Shown here: piece by piece, positions 32,557 to 40,816 of the stretch
How the letters are laid out: each line of letters starts with the position of its first letter
Numbering within the stretch: position 1 is the stretch's first letter
From: an uncultured Pseudomonadota bacterium
Lineage (GTDB): Bacteria; Pseudomonadota; Gammaproteobacteria; Methylococcales; Methylomonadaceae
Assembly (NCBI GenBank): GCA_903867225.1
Contig: CAIPQN010000002.1
Coordinates: forward strand, 1-43,199
Length of the DNA: 43,199 bases
Direction: 5' to 3'
Made by a program: the position numbers and the translations under genes
Notes under the pieces: generated by a model
What the model saw: the letters and a program-made list of their open reading frames with translations, nothing else
Told to the model about the DNA's origin: nothing
The model's database searches: none

Positions 32557-34101
32557 TTACAGGTTATCTGAAGCTCTCCGCGACAAAACTTCCATCGGAA
32601 AAAGTAATCTAAACGTCGTTCCAACACCTAATTCTGAATTAATCACAATATGTCCACGCGAATGATGCACAATGCCGCTCACCATTGATAATCCTAATCC
32701 TGTTCCTTCACCGACATCTTTTGTAGTGAAAAATGGATCAAACATTCTCACAATCGTTTCTTCGGTAATTCCCGAACCATTATCAGATACACTCAACTCA
32801 ATAAATTCGCCTTCAATCGGCATCATGCACACACTGCAATAAGAAGAAACTTGCTTAACGGTGGCGAGCTTAACTTTTATAACGCCGTGGATTTCGCGAT
32901 TTTTCATCGCATCACGCGCATTCACCAATAAATTCATCAGAACTTGGTGTAACTCAATCGCATCAATGACGATATTCGGCGTTTGCTCAATCGTTAATTC
33001 AAGTTTGATAGCTTCGGTCAATCCAGCGCGTAACATTTTCACGACTTCGTTAATCACACTATCTGTTGGCTTCGTTTCAATGTCTTTTTTCTGCGGCGTT
33101 TGACGACAGAACATCATCATTTTTTCGATTAACTCAGCGGCACGTTTTCCCGCTACTTCCACTTGTCGTAAATTATTGGTAATGCTTTTTTTCAAATTTT
33201 CATCAGAAATATCTTCACTCATCAACTGACTCATTTCGGTATAACCCAAAATACTCGCCAAAATGTTATTGAAATCGTGTGCAATTCCCGCCGTCAAACG
33301 TCCAATACTGTCGAGTTTTTGCATGTGATTTAATTGCTGACGCAAATCTTCATTGCGACGTGTCATTTCTTTACGTTCGGTAATATCGCGTAAAAAAACA
33401 AAAATACTCCCATCATCAACAGGCGAATAATTGGCGGTAACTTCAGCTGTCCAAAGACTGTTATCTTTACGCTTACGAAGGCATTCAAATGTTTTGCCGT
33501 CACCGCTCATAATCATTCTAAAATTTTGGTCACATTGTTCTGGTGTTTCGCACGCATCTCTATCCATGATGTTCATGCCCAACAATTCATCACGCGAAAA
33601 GCCAGAATTTTTACAATAATGATCACTTACTTCCAATAAATCGCCTTTTTGATTGATACGGCAAAAACCATCTGTCGTTTCAATCACCGCTTGATAACGT
33701 TCGGCGCGATTTTGAAATTCCATTTCCATCATCTTTTTTTCGGTGATGTCGAAACGAATCGAAGCATATTTGTAAATTTCGTTAGTGACTTCGTTATGTA
33801 TAGAAAAAACGGTGGCGTTTAGCCAATACAAATCGCCATTTTTTTTGCGATTACATACTTCGCCAAACCATACTTTTCCTGAACTAACTGCATTCCACAT
33901 TGCAGTAAAAAAATGTTTTGGGTGGACACCTGATTTCACTACCGCATGCGTTTTCCCCAATAATTCACTTTCACTGTAACCCGATATTTCACAAAATTTT
34001 TCATTCGCAAAAATGATAACGCCATTTTTATCAGTTTCCGTGATGATGGCTGAGTTATTTAAAGCTCGAATTAAATCTTTATAGTTTTCTTCGGATTTCA
34101 T
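32557..34101 (-). CDS. PAS-PAS sensor histidine kinase, soluble
   Basis: The protein (about 514 residues) has no membrane span. It has two PAS domains (about 10-125, with ITETDKNGVIIFANEKFCEISGYSESELLGK, and about 130-250), each followed by a PAC-like end (RFDITEKK; FLRDITERK). The dimerisation domain has phospho-acceptor His in GRLTAGIAHDFNNIL. The ATPase domain has N-box LMNLLVNARDAM, G1 VSDNGSGI, F-box MFDPFFTTK and G2 GTGLGLSMV. All kinase boxes look intact. A CSVCMMP CxxC pair sits in the ATPase domain. The first PAS resembles the Aer/redox-sensing type. I chose ATG 34101; a longer frame would run into moeA. No response regulator is adjacent. Confidence 0.92.
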   Translation of the reverse strand: MKSEENYKDLIRALNNSAIITETDKNGVIIFANEKFCEISGYSESELLGKTHAVVKSGVHPKHFFTAMWNAVSSGKVWFGEVCNRKKNGDLYWLNATVFSIHNEVTNEIYKYASIRFDITEKKMMEMEFQNRAERYQAVIETTDGFCRINQKGDLLEVSDHYCKNSGFSRDELLGMNIMDRDACETPEQCDQNFRMIMSGDGKTFECLRKRKDNSLWTAEVTANYSPVDDGSIFVFLRDITERKEMTRRNEDLRQQLNHMQKLDSIGRLTAGIAHDFNNILASILGYTEMSQLMSEDISDENLKKSITNNLRQVEVAGKRAAELIEKMMMFCRQTPQKKDIETKPTDSVINEVVKMLRAGLTEAIKLELTIEQTPNIVIDAIELHQVLMNLLVNARDAMKNREIHGVIKVKLATVKQVSSYCSVCMMPIEGEFIELSVSDNGSGITEETIVRMFDPFFTTKDVGEGTGLGLSMVSGIVHHSRGHIVINSELGVGTTFRLLFPMEVLSRRASDNL

Positions 34102-34123
34102 ATTTTTCTTTGATATTTGATAT

Positions 34124-35350
34124 TTAAATTGAAATAACGGTAACAGTTTCACCGACTTCAACGTCGGTGCAATTATTGGGCATAATAATATAACAATTTG
34201 CCAAAATCGCCGTACTTAAAATATGTGAACCTTGTTGTCCTGTTGAAGCAACGTAAAATTCACCTGATTCAGATTGTTGCAAAATACCGCGTTGATATTC
34301 TTGGCGACCGCGTGATTTTTTCAAAGGCGTGGTGCAAATGGCTTTGAATTGCCACGGTTTTATGAAGTTTGTTCCCGCTAAACGCGCCAATGCTGGTTTA
34401 ACGATAATATCAAATGTCGTTGTGACGGCAACGGGATTGCCAGGCAATCCAAAAAAATAACACGCGCCAATTTTGCCAAATGCGAGTGGCTTCCCTGGTT
34501 TAATGGCGATTTTCCAAAAATTCACATCGCCGCATTCTGCCAACACTTCTTTCACAAAATCCGCATCACCCACAGACGCGCCACCCGTGGTAATAATCAC
34601 ATCAAAGTCATGTGCTGCTTGTATTAAGGTACGTTTTAATTCGGCTTTATTATCAGGAATAACACCACCGTCCGTCACGTCGTAACATGGATTTTGCAAT
34701 AAACCGTGCAAACTATAACGATTGCTGTCGTAGATTTTACCGCGTGTTAACGGTTCACCTAATGGCACAAGTTCATCACCTGTCGAAAAATAAACGATTT
34801 TCAACGGGCGAATAATCGACACGCTTTCAATACCAGAAGCCGCTAACAGACCTAAATCGAAAGCTGTGATTTTTTTGCCAGCGTTACAAAGGACATCACT
34901 CACACGCACATCTTCGCCAATTTCACGGACATTTTTTTTTAATTTTACGTCGTCTGGAAAATGAATTTGTGTGTCATCAACGGTGACGTGTTCTTGCATC
35001 ACCACAGAATCTGCATTTTCGGGCAAAACGGCTCCCGTAAAAATTCGTACACATTCGCCTTTTTTCAATTCACCTTCAAACGGTTTACCCGCCCATGAAA
35101 TACAGACATTTGTTAAGGTTGTCACAAAATTTTCGCTGGCGAATGCGTAACCGTCCATCGCTGAATTTCGAGCCGAAGGTAAATCAATCGTAGAAAAGAT
35201 AGTTTCTGCTAACACGCGCCCAAAGGCTTGTTTTAACTGAACAGAAACATTTTCTGTTAGCGGTAAAATTGCGTCATGGATACGTTGTTGAGCTTCTTCA
35301 ACGGTGAGTAATGGTTTTTTTTCAGTGATAACGCAAGATTCAAGAGTCAT
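34124..35350 (-). CDS. moeA: Molybdopterin molybdenumtransferase MoeA
   Basis: MoeA inserts molybdate into adenylylated molybdopterin to finish molybdenum cofactor. The 408-residue protein has SARNSAMDGYAF (about 59-70), GRIFTG-type VRIFTGAVLP, the MoCF-domain motif ITTGGASVGDADFVKEVL and the IKPGKPLAFG/FGLPGNPVAV block, all canonical. It overlaps mobB by 4 nt (ATGA), so the two are coupled. Molybdoenzyme structural genes are not in the window. Confidence 0.96.
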   Translation of the reverse strand: MTLESCVITEKKPLLTVEEAQQRIHDAILPLTENVSVQLKQAFGRVLAETIFSTIDLPSARNSAMDGYAFASENFVTTLTNVCISWAGKPFEGELKKGECVRIFTGAVLPENADSVVMQEHVTVDDTQIHFPDDVKLKKNVREIGEDVRVSDVLCNAGKKITAFDLGLLAASGIESVSIIRPLKIVYFSTGDELVPLGEPLTRGKIYDSNRYSLHGLLQNPCYDVTDGGVIPDNKAELKRTLIQAAHDFDVIITTGGASVGDADFVKEVLAECGDVNFWKIAIKPGKPLAFGKIGACYFFGLPGNPVAVTTTFDIIVKPALARLAGTNFIKPWQFKAICTTPLKKSRGRQEYQRGILQQSESGEFYVASTGQQGSHILSTAILANCYIIMPNNCTDVEVGETVTVISI

Positions 35351-35868
35351 AATTTCAAAAAAGTGTGCAAAATAAAATCCGCGATGTCAGCGGGTTGATT
35401 CAAATTTAATTGAGGTAAATCGGTAGTTAAAAGCGTATCCGTTGCCACAGCTATGACGTGAGCATCATTCAAATATAAAAGCGGTTTGTGTAAATCGGCA
35501 CGATGCAATTCAATTTTCGCAAACGCTTCATTCCGAAAACCTTCAACCAAAATCAAATCAATGTCAGAAGGATTAAATAAGGCAATTTGGTCAATGAGTT
35601 TGGGTTCGGTTGGGTTTGAAAATTCTTCAATTATCGCGCGACGATATTGTGATACTAAAACAACAGGCGTTGCCCCAGCTTGTCGTAATCGAAAACTATC
35701 TTTGCCAACGTGGTCGATTTCAAAATCGTGGTGACTGTGTTTAATTAAGCCGACGCGCAATCCTGCTTGATTCAGCAACGGTAAAAGTTTTGTCAATAAT
35801 GTGGTTTTACCTGTGCCGCTGGCAGCTGCAAAACCTAAAAATGGAATTTGTGAATGTAGGCGTGTCAT
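35347..35868 (-). CDS. mobB: MobB GTP-binding molybdenum cofactor adaptor
   Basis: The 173-residue P-loop protein has Walker A ASGTGKTTLLTKL (about 17-29), the MobB-specific KHSHHDFEIDHVGKDSFRLRQAGA and the later LILVEGFRN. MobB binds GTP and assists MobA in making the dinucleotide form of molybdenum cofactor. It is immediately upstream of moeA and divergent from the J-domain gene. Confidence 0.95.
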   Translation of the reverse strand: MTRLHSQIPFLGFAAASGTGKTTLLTKLLPLLNQAGLRVGLIKHSHHDFEIDHVGKDSFRLRQAGATPVVLVSQYRRAIIEEFSNPTEPKLIDQIALFNPSDIDLILVEGFRNEAFAKIELHRADLHKPLLYLNDAHVIAVATDTLLTTDLPQLNLNQPADIADFILHTFLKL

Positions 35869-35919
35869 GAATCAAGAAGTAAAATAGAAAATCGTTAGTA
35901 AAACTTAAAGAGGTTATTT

Positions 35920-36408
35920 GTGTTTCAGGTCATTTTATTCGTGGTCGCTTTTTTAACGGTTCAATTTCTACTCAAAAAACCGCCTGCAATTTTGAAAAAG
36001 TACGGAAAGATTTTAATCATTAGTTTCATTGGCATGATTTTGAGCTATTTGTTAGCCACGGGACGATTGAATGTTTTTTTTGCTTTTGTGATTATGTCCG
36101 TGACATTTTTATTCCGATTATTACCATCAGCATTACAACTTTTGCCGCATTGGTTACAAATTCGCCACTTGTGGTTTCAATGGAAAAGCTCAAACGCTCA
36201 ACAAGAATCGGGTCAATCAAAACCTAATCATTCAGGCAAAATATCCCGTGCCGAAGCGTTGGAAATTTTAGGATTAACGTCCGCCGCCACCGAATTAGAC
36301 ATTGTGACTGCACATCGTAAATTGATGCAAAAAGTCCATCCCGATCGCGGCGGTTCAAATTATCTTGCTACTAAAATCAATTTAGCAAAACAGACTTTGT
36401 TACCGTGA
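35920..36408 (+). CDS. Membrane-anchored J-domain protein
   Basis: The 162-residue protein has two or three N-terminal membrane segments (about 2-18, 29-46, 49-70), a short Gln/Ser-rich linker, and a C-terminal J-like domain starting SRAEALEILGLTSAATELDIVTAHRKLMQKVHPDRGGSNYLATKIN. HPD is intact, so it should stimulate an Hsp70 (DnaK) at the membrane. The layout resembles the TIM14/Pam18-like bacterial J proteins. Start GTG 35920 is supported by AAAGAGG 6 nt upstream. Confidence 0.88.
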   Translation: MFQVILFVVAFLTVQFLLKKPPAILKKYGKILIISFIGMILSYLLATGRLNVFFAFVIMSVTFLFRLLPSALQLLPHWLQIRHLWFQWKSSNAQQESGQSKPNHSGKISRAEALEILGLTSAATELDIVTAHRKLMQKVHPDRGGSNYLATKINLAKQTLLP

Positions 36409-36422
36409 AAAAATTTGCTCAT

Positions 36423-36464
36423 AACGTATCAACTCAAAAGAAGGATATTCTACAGATACGTTTT
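36423..36464. terminator. Possible hairpin between convergent J-domain gene and ppsA
   Basis: AACGTATC (36423-36430) and GATACGTT (36455-36462) are complementary with a 24-nt loop and four T follow. The long loop makes this a weak candidate. Confidence 0.3.
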
Positions 36465-36480
36465 GGTGTCATCACAGAGT

Positions 36481-38895
36481 TTAAACACCTCCCATTTTTG
36501 CTTCAGTTGCTAACACTAATTGTGTTGTTTTTAGCACAGTGTCGGGATTCAAACTCATTGAATCAATACCGATTTCCACTAAAAACTCTGCCATTTCTGG
36601 ATAATCTGATGGAGCTTGTCCGCATAAACCACAATGTCTGTGATTACGTTTTGAACCCGTCACCGCAAGCCGAATCATCTCTTTCACGCCGTCATCACGT
36701 TCATCAAAATCTTCTGCCAAAATCGCCGAATCGCGGTCAACACCTAACGTGAGTTGCGTTAAATCATTCGAGCCAATCGAGAAACCGTCGAACTGTTCTG
36801 AAAACGCATCAATTGAAATCACGTTGTTCGGAATTTCGCACATCACATAAACTTCCAAACCATTTTCGCCACGTTTTAAACCAAGCTGTTCCATGTAATC
36901 CAACACTTTTTTGGCTTCTTGCACACGACGACAAAACGGAATCATCAAAATTACATTCGTTAAACCCATATCGTCACGGATTCGTTTCATAGCGGCACAT
37001 TCCAACGCAAAACCTTCAGCATAAGCGGGATGGGTATAACGTGACGCACCACGGAAACCAATCATTGGATTTTCTTCATCGAATTCAAACCACTGTCCGC
37101 CCAATAATGTGGCGTATTCGTTGGTTTTAAAATCCGACATTCGTACCACAACAGGTTTTGGATAAAACGCCGCGCCAATTGTGCCAACGCCTTCCGCTAA
37201 TTTGCTAATAAAAAATTCTTGAGGGGTCGCATAATTTGCGGATAGTTGCGCGAGTTGTTCACGTTCTTTAGCATCTTGCACGCGCTCTGGGTGAATCAAT
37301 GCCATCGGATGCGCTTTGATATATTCCGTAATGATGAATTCCATACGCATTAACCCCACGCCATCATTCGGTAAAAAGCTCGTTTTAAACGCAATTTCTG
37401 GGTTTGCAATGTTGAGCATGATTTTAGTTTTAGGACGTTTCATGCCAGCCAAATCGGTGCGTGTCACGTCAAACGCTAACTTGCCTTCATAAACTTTACC
37501 GACATCACCTTCTGCACATGAAACTGTCACCAGCGCATTATTTTTAATCATCGTGGTTGCATTTTCACAGCCGACAACAGCGGGAACACCTAATTCACGG
37601 GAAATAATTGCTGCGTGGCAAGTTCTTCCACCTCGATTTGTCACAATCGCCGAGGCGATTTTCATTACAGGTTCCCAATCAGGCGTGGTCATATCAGCAA
37701 CTAAAATATCACCTGCTTTGAAATCACCAAGTTGTTGAGCATTTTCAATAATTCGCGCATTACCTGTGGCAATTTTGCTGCCAACTGAATGTCCTGTAAT
37801 AATCGGTGCTGCAACTTCTCTGAGCGTATATTGTTCCAGCATCATGCCGCTTAATTGTGAAACGACAGTTTCGGGTCGCGCTTGAACGATATACAACACG
37901 CCATCAAGTCCGTCTTTCGCCCACTCCATATCCATCGGTTTCGTATGACCCGCTTTCGCACTGTAATGGTTTTCGATTTTTATCGCATAATCGGCAAGCG
38001 TCAACACGTCAGCATCGGTGATACAAAACCGATTTCGTTCTTCATTCGAGGTAACGATATTGTGTACTGATTCGCGGGTGCCTTGGTCGCTGTAAATCAT
38101 TTTGATTTTTTTCGCGCCCAATGTTCGGCGTAAAACTGCACGATGTCCCTGATTGAAAGTTTGTTTATGAACGTAAAATTCATCAGGATCAACTGCACCT
38201 TGGACAACATTTTCACCCAAACCATAAGCACCTGTAATGAAAACGACATCGCTAAAACCTGATTCGGTATCAAGCGAAAACATCACACCGCTTGCTGATA
38301 AATCAGAACGCACCATTTTCATGATACCGATAGAAAGCGCGAGTTTGAAATGGTCAAAACCTTGATCAACACGGTAATGAATGGCGCGGTCGGTGAATAA
38401 ACTCGCAAAACAGCGTTTGCAAGATTCAAGCAATTCAGATTCACCACGGATATTCAAATAAGTGTCTTGTTGTCCCGCGAAACTTGCGGTTGGTAAATCT
38501 TCGGCGGTAGCTGAACTGCGAACTGCGACGCTTAATTCTTCGCCGTATTGTGTTTGTAATTGTTTAAATGCGGTGAGAATTTGTTGTTGTAAATCGTTGG
38601 GTAATGGCGCGGCATAAATAATTTCACGCGCTTTTCGAGCGCGTTTTGCTAAATCAGTAACGTCTTCTGGATTCAAATCATCTAACGCTTCATGTAAAGC
38701 TGTCCAACTATTAGATTCGTCTAAAATGTAACGATACGCTTCTGCTGTAATTGCGAAACCATTGGGAACTTGTACGCCTTGTGAACCGAGTTCACGGTAC
38801 ATTTCGCCCAACGAGGCATTTTTTCCGCCGACCAACGGCACATCATCAATCGTTAATTCATTAAACCAGCGAATGTAATTAGCTTGTTTACTCAT
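36481..38895 (-). CDS. ppsA: Phosphoenolpyruvate synthase
   Basis: PpsA makes PEP from pyruvate and ATP for gluconeogenesis. The 804-residue protein has the N-terminal ATP-grasp domain (LVGGKNASLGEMY; VAVRSSATAEDLPTASFAGQQDTYL), the swivelling phosphohistidine domain (TNRGGRTCHAAIISRELGVPAVVG, catalytic His in TCHAA) and a TIM-barrel PEP-binding domain ending with SIGSNDLTQLTLGVDRDS and HCGLCGQAPSDYPE, which contains the catalytic Cys. Length and motifs match PpsA and not pyruvate phosphate dikinase. The regulatory kinase PpsR (YdiA) is not adjacent. Confidence 0.97.
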   Translation of the reverse strand: MSKQANYIRWFNELTIDDVPLVGGKNASLGEMYRELGSQGVQVPNGFAITAEAYRYILDESNSWTALHEALDDLNPEDVTDLAKRARKAREIIYAAPLPNDLQQQILTAFKQLQTQYGEELSVAVRSSATAEDLPTASFAGQQDTYLNIRGESELLESCKRCFASLFTDRAIHYRVDQGFDHFKLALSIGIMKMVRSDLSASGVMFSLDTESGFSDVVFITGAYGLGENVVQGAVDPDEFYVHKQTFNQGHRAVLRRTLGAKKIKMIYSDQGTRESVHNIVTSNEERNRFCITDADVLTLADYAIKIENHYSAKAGHTKPMDMEWAKDGLDGVLYIVQARPETVVSQLSGMMLEQYTLREVAAPIITGHSVGSKIATGNARIIENAQQLGDFKAGDILVADMTTPDWEPVMKIASAIVTNRGGRTCHAAIISRELGVPAVVGCENATTMIKNNALVTVSCAEGDVGKVYEGKLAFDVTRTDLAGMKRPKTKIMLNIANPEIAFKTSFLPNDGVGLMRMEFIITEYIKAHPMALIHPERVQDAKEREQLAQLSANYATPQEFFISKLAEGVGTIGAAFYPKPVVVRMSDFKTNEYATLLGGQWFEFDEENPMIGFRGASRYTHPAYAEGFALECAAMKRIRDDMGLTNVILMIPFCRRVQEAKKVLDYMEQLGLKRGENGLEVYVMCEIPNNVISIDAFSEQFDGFSIGSNDLTQLTLGVDRDSAILAEDFDERDDGVKEMIRLAVTGSKRNHRHCGLCGQAPSDYPEMAEFLVEIGIDSMSLNPDTVLKTTQLVLATEAKMGGV

Positions 38896-39062
38896 AGTAA
38901 CTTCCTAAAATTAAGTAACGGAAACTTAATAATACACGGAACAAAAAAATGGGGGCGATTAAACGTCTTTGCGCCGACAATTGGGGATTATTTATCAATC
39001 GATATGAATTTGGTCTTCTTTAGCGCACATCCACAAAGTTGAAACACCTCCGTTTCACTTAC

Positions 39063-39932
39063 TTACCGTAAAATAGCATTTTTTTGTAACGACCAATCTC
39101 TGTAATTAAAAACTTGCCCTCTGGCGCGTATCTTTTCACAATTATGCAAATCAATCGTGGCATAAACCCATTGAGGCACGTTAAATTCACCGCTCGCCAA
39201 AACGCCATTATCAGGAAATCCATAATCGACAGGCGTATAAATTCCCGCCGCTCCGACATTGACATCAACCGCAGGCGACCATGCAGCATTTCCAACTAAA
39301 CACGCTTGCGCGACATAACATTGATTTTCCAACGCTCTGGCTTGGCAACCAATTTTCACCCGATGAAAACCTGCAACAGTGTCAGTGCAACTCGGCACAA
39401 GAATCAGATTTGCGCCAGCTTCCACTTGTTGTCGTGCTAACAATGGAAATTCACTGTCGTAACAAATGTTAATAGCAATGCAACCATATTCCGTATCGAA
39501 TGTTTTTAATTGATTGCCTGCACTAATGAGCCAATGTTCATTTTCAAAGCGTGTCATCATGATTTTATCTTGAAAATCATGCTGACCATTTGGCATAAAC
39601 AAGTAAGCGCGATTGTGATAAATGCCTTCAGAAATTTGAACAGGAAAACTTCCTGCTTGAATGTAACACTGATATTCCTGCGCCAATCCTTGAAACAAAT
39701 TCAAATATGCGTCATGAAGTGTTTGCAACGCAATCAGCTGGTCATTCAATGATGAATAAATAACTTCAGGAAACAATGAAGCAAGTTCCATGGTGTTGTA
39801 TTCAGGGAAAAGTAGAATCTTCGCGGCTTGTTCGGCGGCTTGTTTAACCCAACGTTCCGTTTTTAGTTGGTAATTTTCCCACGTTTCTAAAAAGGAAATA
39901 TCGTATTGAGCGGTTGCAATTTTAACAGTCAT
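39063..39932 (-). CDS. Carbon-nitrogen hydrolase (nitrilase superfamily)
   Basis: The 289-residue protein has the catalytic triad of the superfamily: Glu44 in LLFPEYNTMELAS, Lys123 in QDKIMMTRFE and Cys157 in INICYDSEFPLLA. The substrate is an amide, nitrile or N-carbamoyl compound and cannot be fixed from sequence. It overlaps the preceding acetyltransferase by 11 nt, a pairing I recall from other proteobacteria. The two enzymes may act on one metabolite, or the hydrolase may undo or repair the acyltransferase product. Confidence 0.92.
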   Translation of the reverse strand: MTVKIATAQYDISFLETWENYQLKTERWVKQAAEQAAKILLFPEYNTMELASLFPEVIYSSLNDQLIALQTLHDAYLNLFQGLAQEYQCYIQAGSFPVQISEGIYHNRAYLFMPNGQHDFQDKIMMTRFENEHWLISAGNQLKTFDTEYGCIAINICYDSEFPLLARQQVEAGANLILVPSCTDTVAGFHRVKIGCQARALENQCYVAQACLVGNAAWSPAVDVNVGAAGIYTPVDYGFPDNGVLASGEFNVPQWVYATIDLHNCEKIRARGQVFNYRDWSLQKNAILR

Positions 39933-40521
39933 GTTTGAGCCAAAAAGTCATGGGTTTAGCGGTTTCGTCTGTATCGTCTAAATCTTTCCAAACGTATTCA
40001 GTGTGTAATTCAGGATGTTTAATATAGCCGCGTTTAGTCCAAAACTCATCGAGTGAAACGTAATCGGCTGGACGACGCGGATGATTTTCAGGACGTTGAA
40101 CACAACAAAACGTAATGTGTTTAAATCCCCCTAATTCAGCAGCGTGCGCTTCACGTTCATCAAAAAATTTCACGCCAATGCCTAAACCACGATAATTTTT
40201 ATTCAACACCGATTCGCTGCAATAAAAAACTTCGTCAAGGTTGTAGCCACTTTCGATAAATGGCTTTTGAATTTCGGCAGTTTCATGTTTCATCGGCATC
40301 GCGGTTGATGCTCCAACCACTTCATCCCCGTCAAATGCCAAAACAATCACACTTTCTGGGCAATCGAGATAAGTTTGTAGATATTTTTTTTCGTATTCAA
40401 AATCACCGTCGTACAAATACGGAAAATCACGAAACACTTCAATACGAAGTCTTGCTAAATCTGAAATGTGACGTTCTAAAGCCGCGCCACTTTTACGTTC
40501 AATACGGATGTTTTTGGACAT
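39922..40521 (-). CDS. GNAT-family N-acetyltransferase
   Basis: The 199-residue protein carries a GNAT fold with the acetyl-CoA loop LNKNYRGLGIGVKFFDERE (R-G-x-G-x-G type) around residue 108 and a preceding strand VIVLAFDGDEVVGASTAM. The C-terminal region (RRPADYVSLDEFWTKRGY) is typical of a small subfamily encoded next to nitrilase-like hydrolases. The acceptor is unknown. It is translated first and the hydrolase start lies inside its last codons. Confidence 0.9.
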   Translation of the reverse strand: MSKNIRIERKSGAALERHISDLARLRIEVFRDFPYLYDGDFEYEKKYLQTYLDCPESVIVLAFDGDEVVGASTAMPMKHETAEIQKPFIESGYNLDEVFYCSESVLNKNYRGLGIGVKFFDEREAHAAELGGFKHITFCCVQRPENHPRRPADYVSLDEFWTKRGYIKHPELHTEYVWKDLDDTDETAKPMTFWLKHDC

Positions 40522-40631
40522 AAATCACACCAAGGTTGAGTTGATAAAAAAAACCGATATTCTAAACGAATAACGTTTTTTTTAAGTGTAAAGAAGTTAG
40601 CTTGAATCCGTTATTTATTGTCACATTTGAT

Positions 40632-40658
40632 TCAAAATACTTGTTGTCATGCCGATAA
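40632..40658 (+). promoter_or_regulatory. Sigma-28 (FliA) promoter of the chemoreceptor gene
   Basis: TCAA (40632-40635), 15 nt, GCCGATAA (40651-40658). The -10 element is an exact match to the FliA consensus and the spacing equals that in TAAA-N15-GCCGATAA; TCAA is the -35 form common in pseudomonads. It lies 158 nt upstream of the chemoreceptor start. A sigma-70-like TATAAT at 40669-40674 overlaps the expected start site. The rest of 40522-40816 is A/T-rich with nothing else clear. Confidence 0.75.
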
Positions 40659-40816
40659 AAAACGACAATATAATTTAACGCTAAATTTTATAAGGTTGTG
40701 CGATACGCCTCATAAAGCAACGCTTCATGTAACATTTATTTCTCTTTTTTGAGAATTATTTTGAGCGTTTTTCATTTTAAAAATACGTTTCATTTTTTAA
40801 CAAAAGGAAAAATTAA

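Noticed and set aside
36405-36752. 115-codon ORF starting at the end of the J-domain gene
   Set aside because: Most of it is antisense to the ppsA C-terminus, there is no domain or ribosome site, and the sequence conservation belongs to ppsA.
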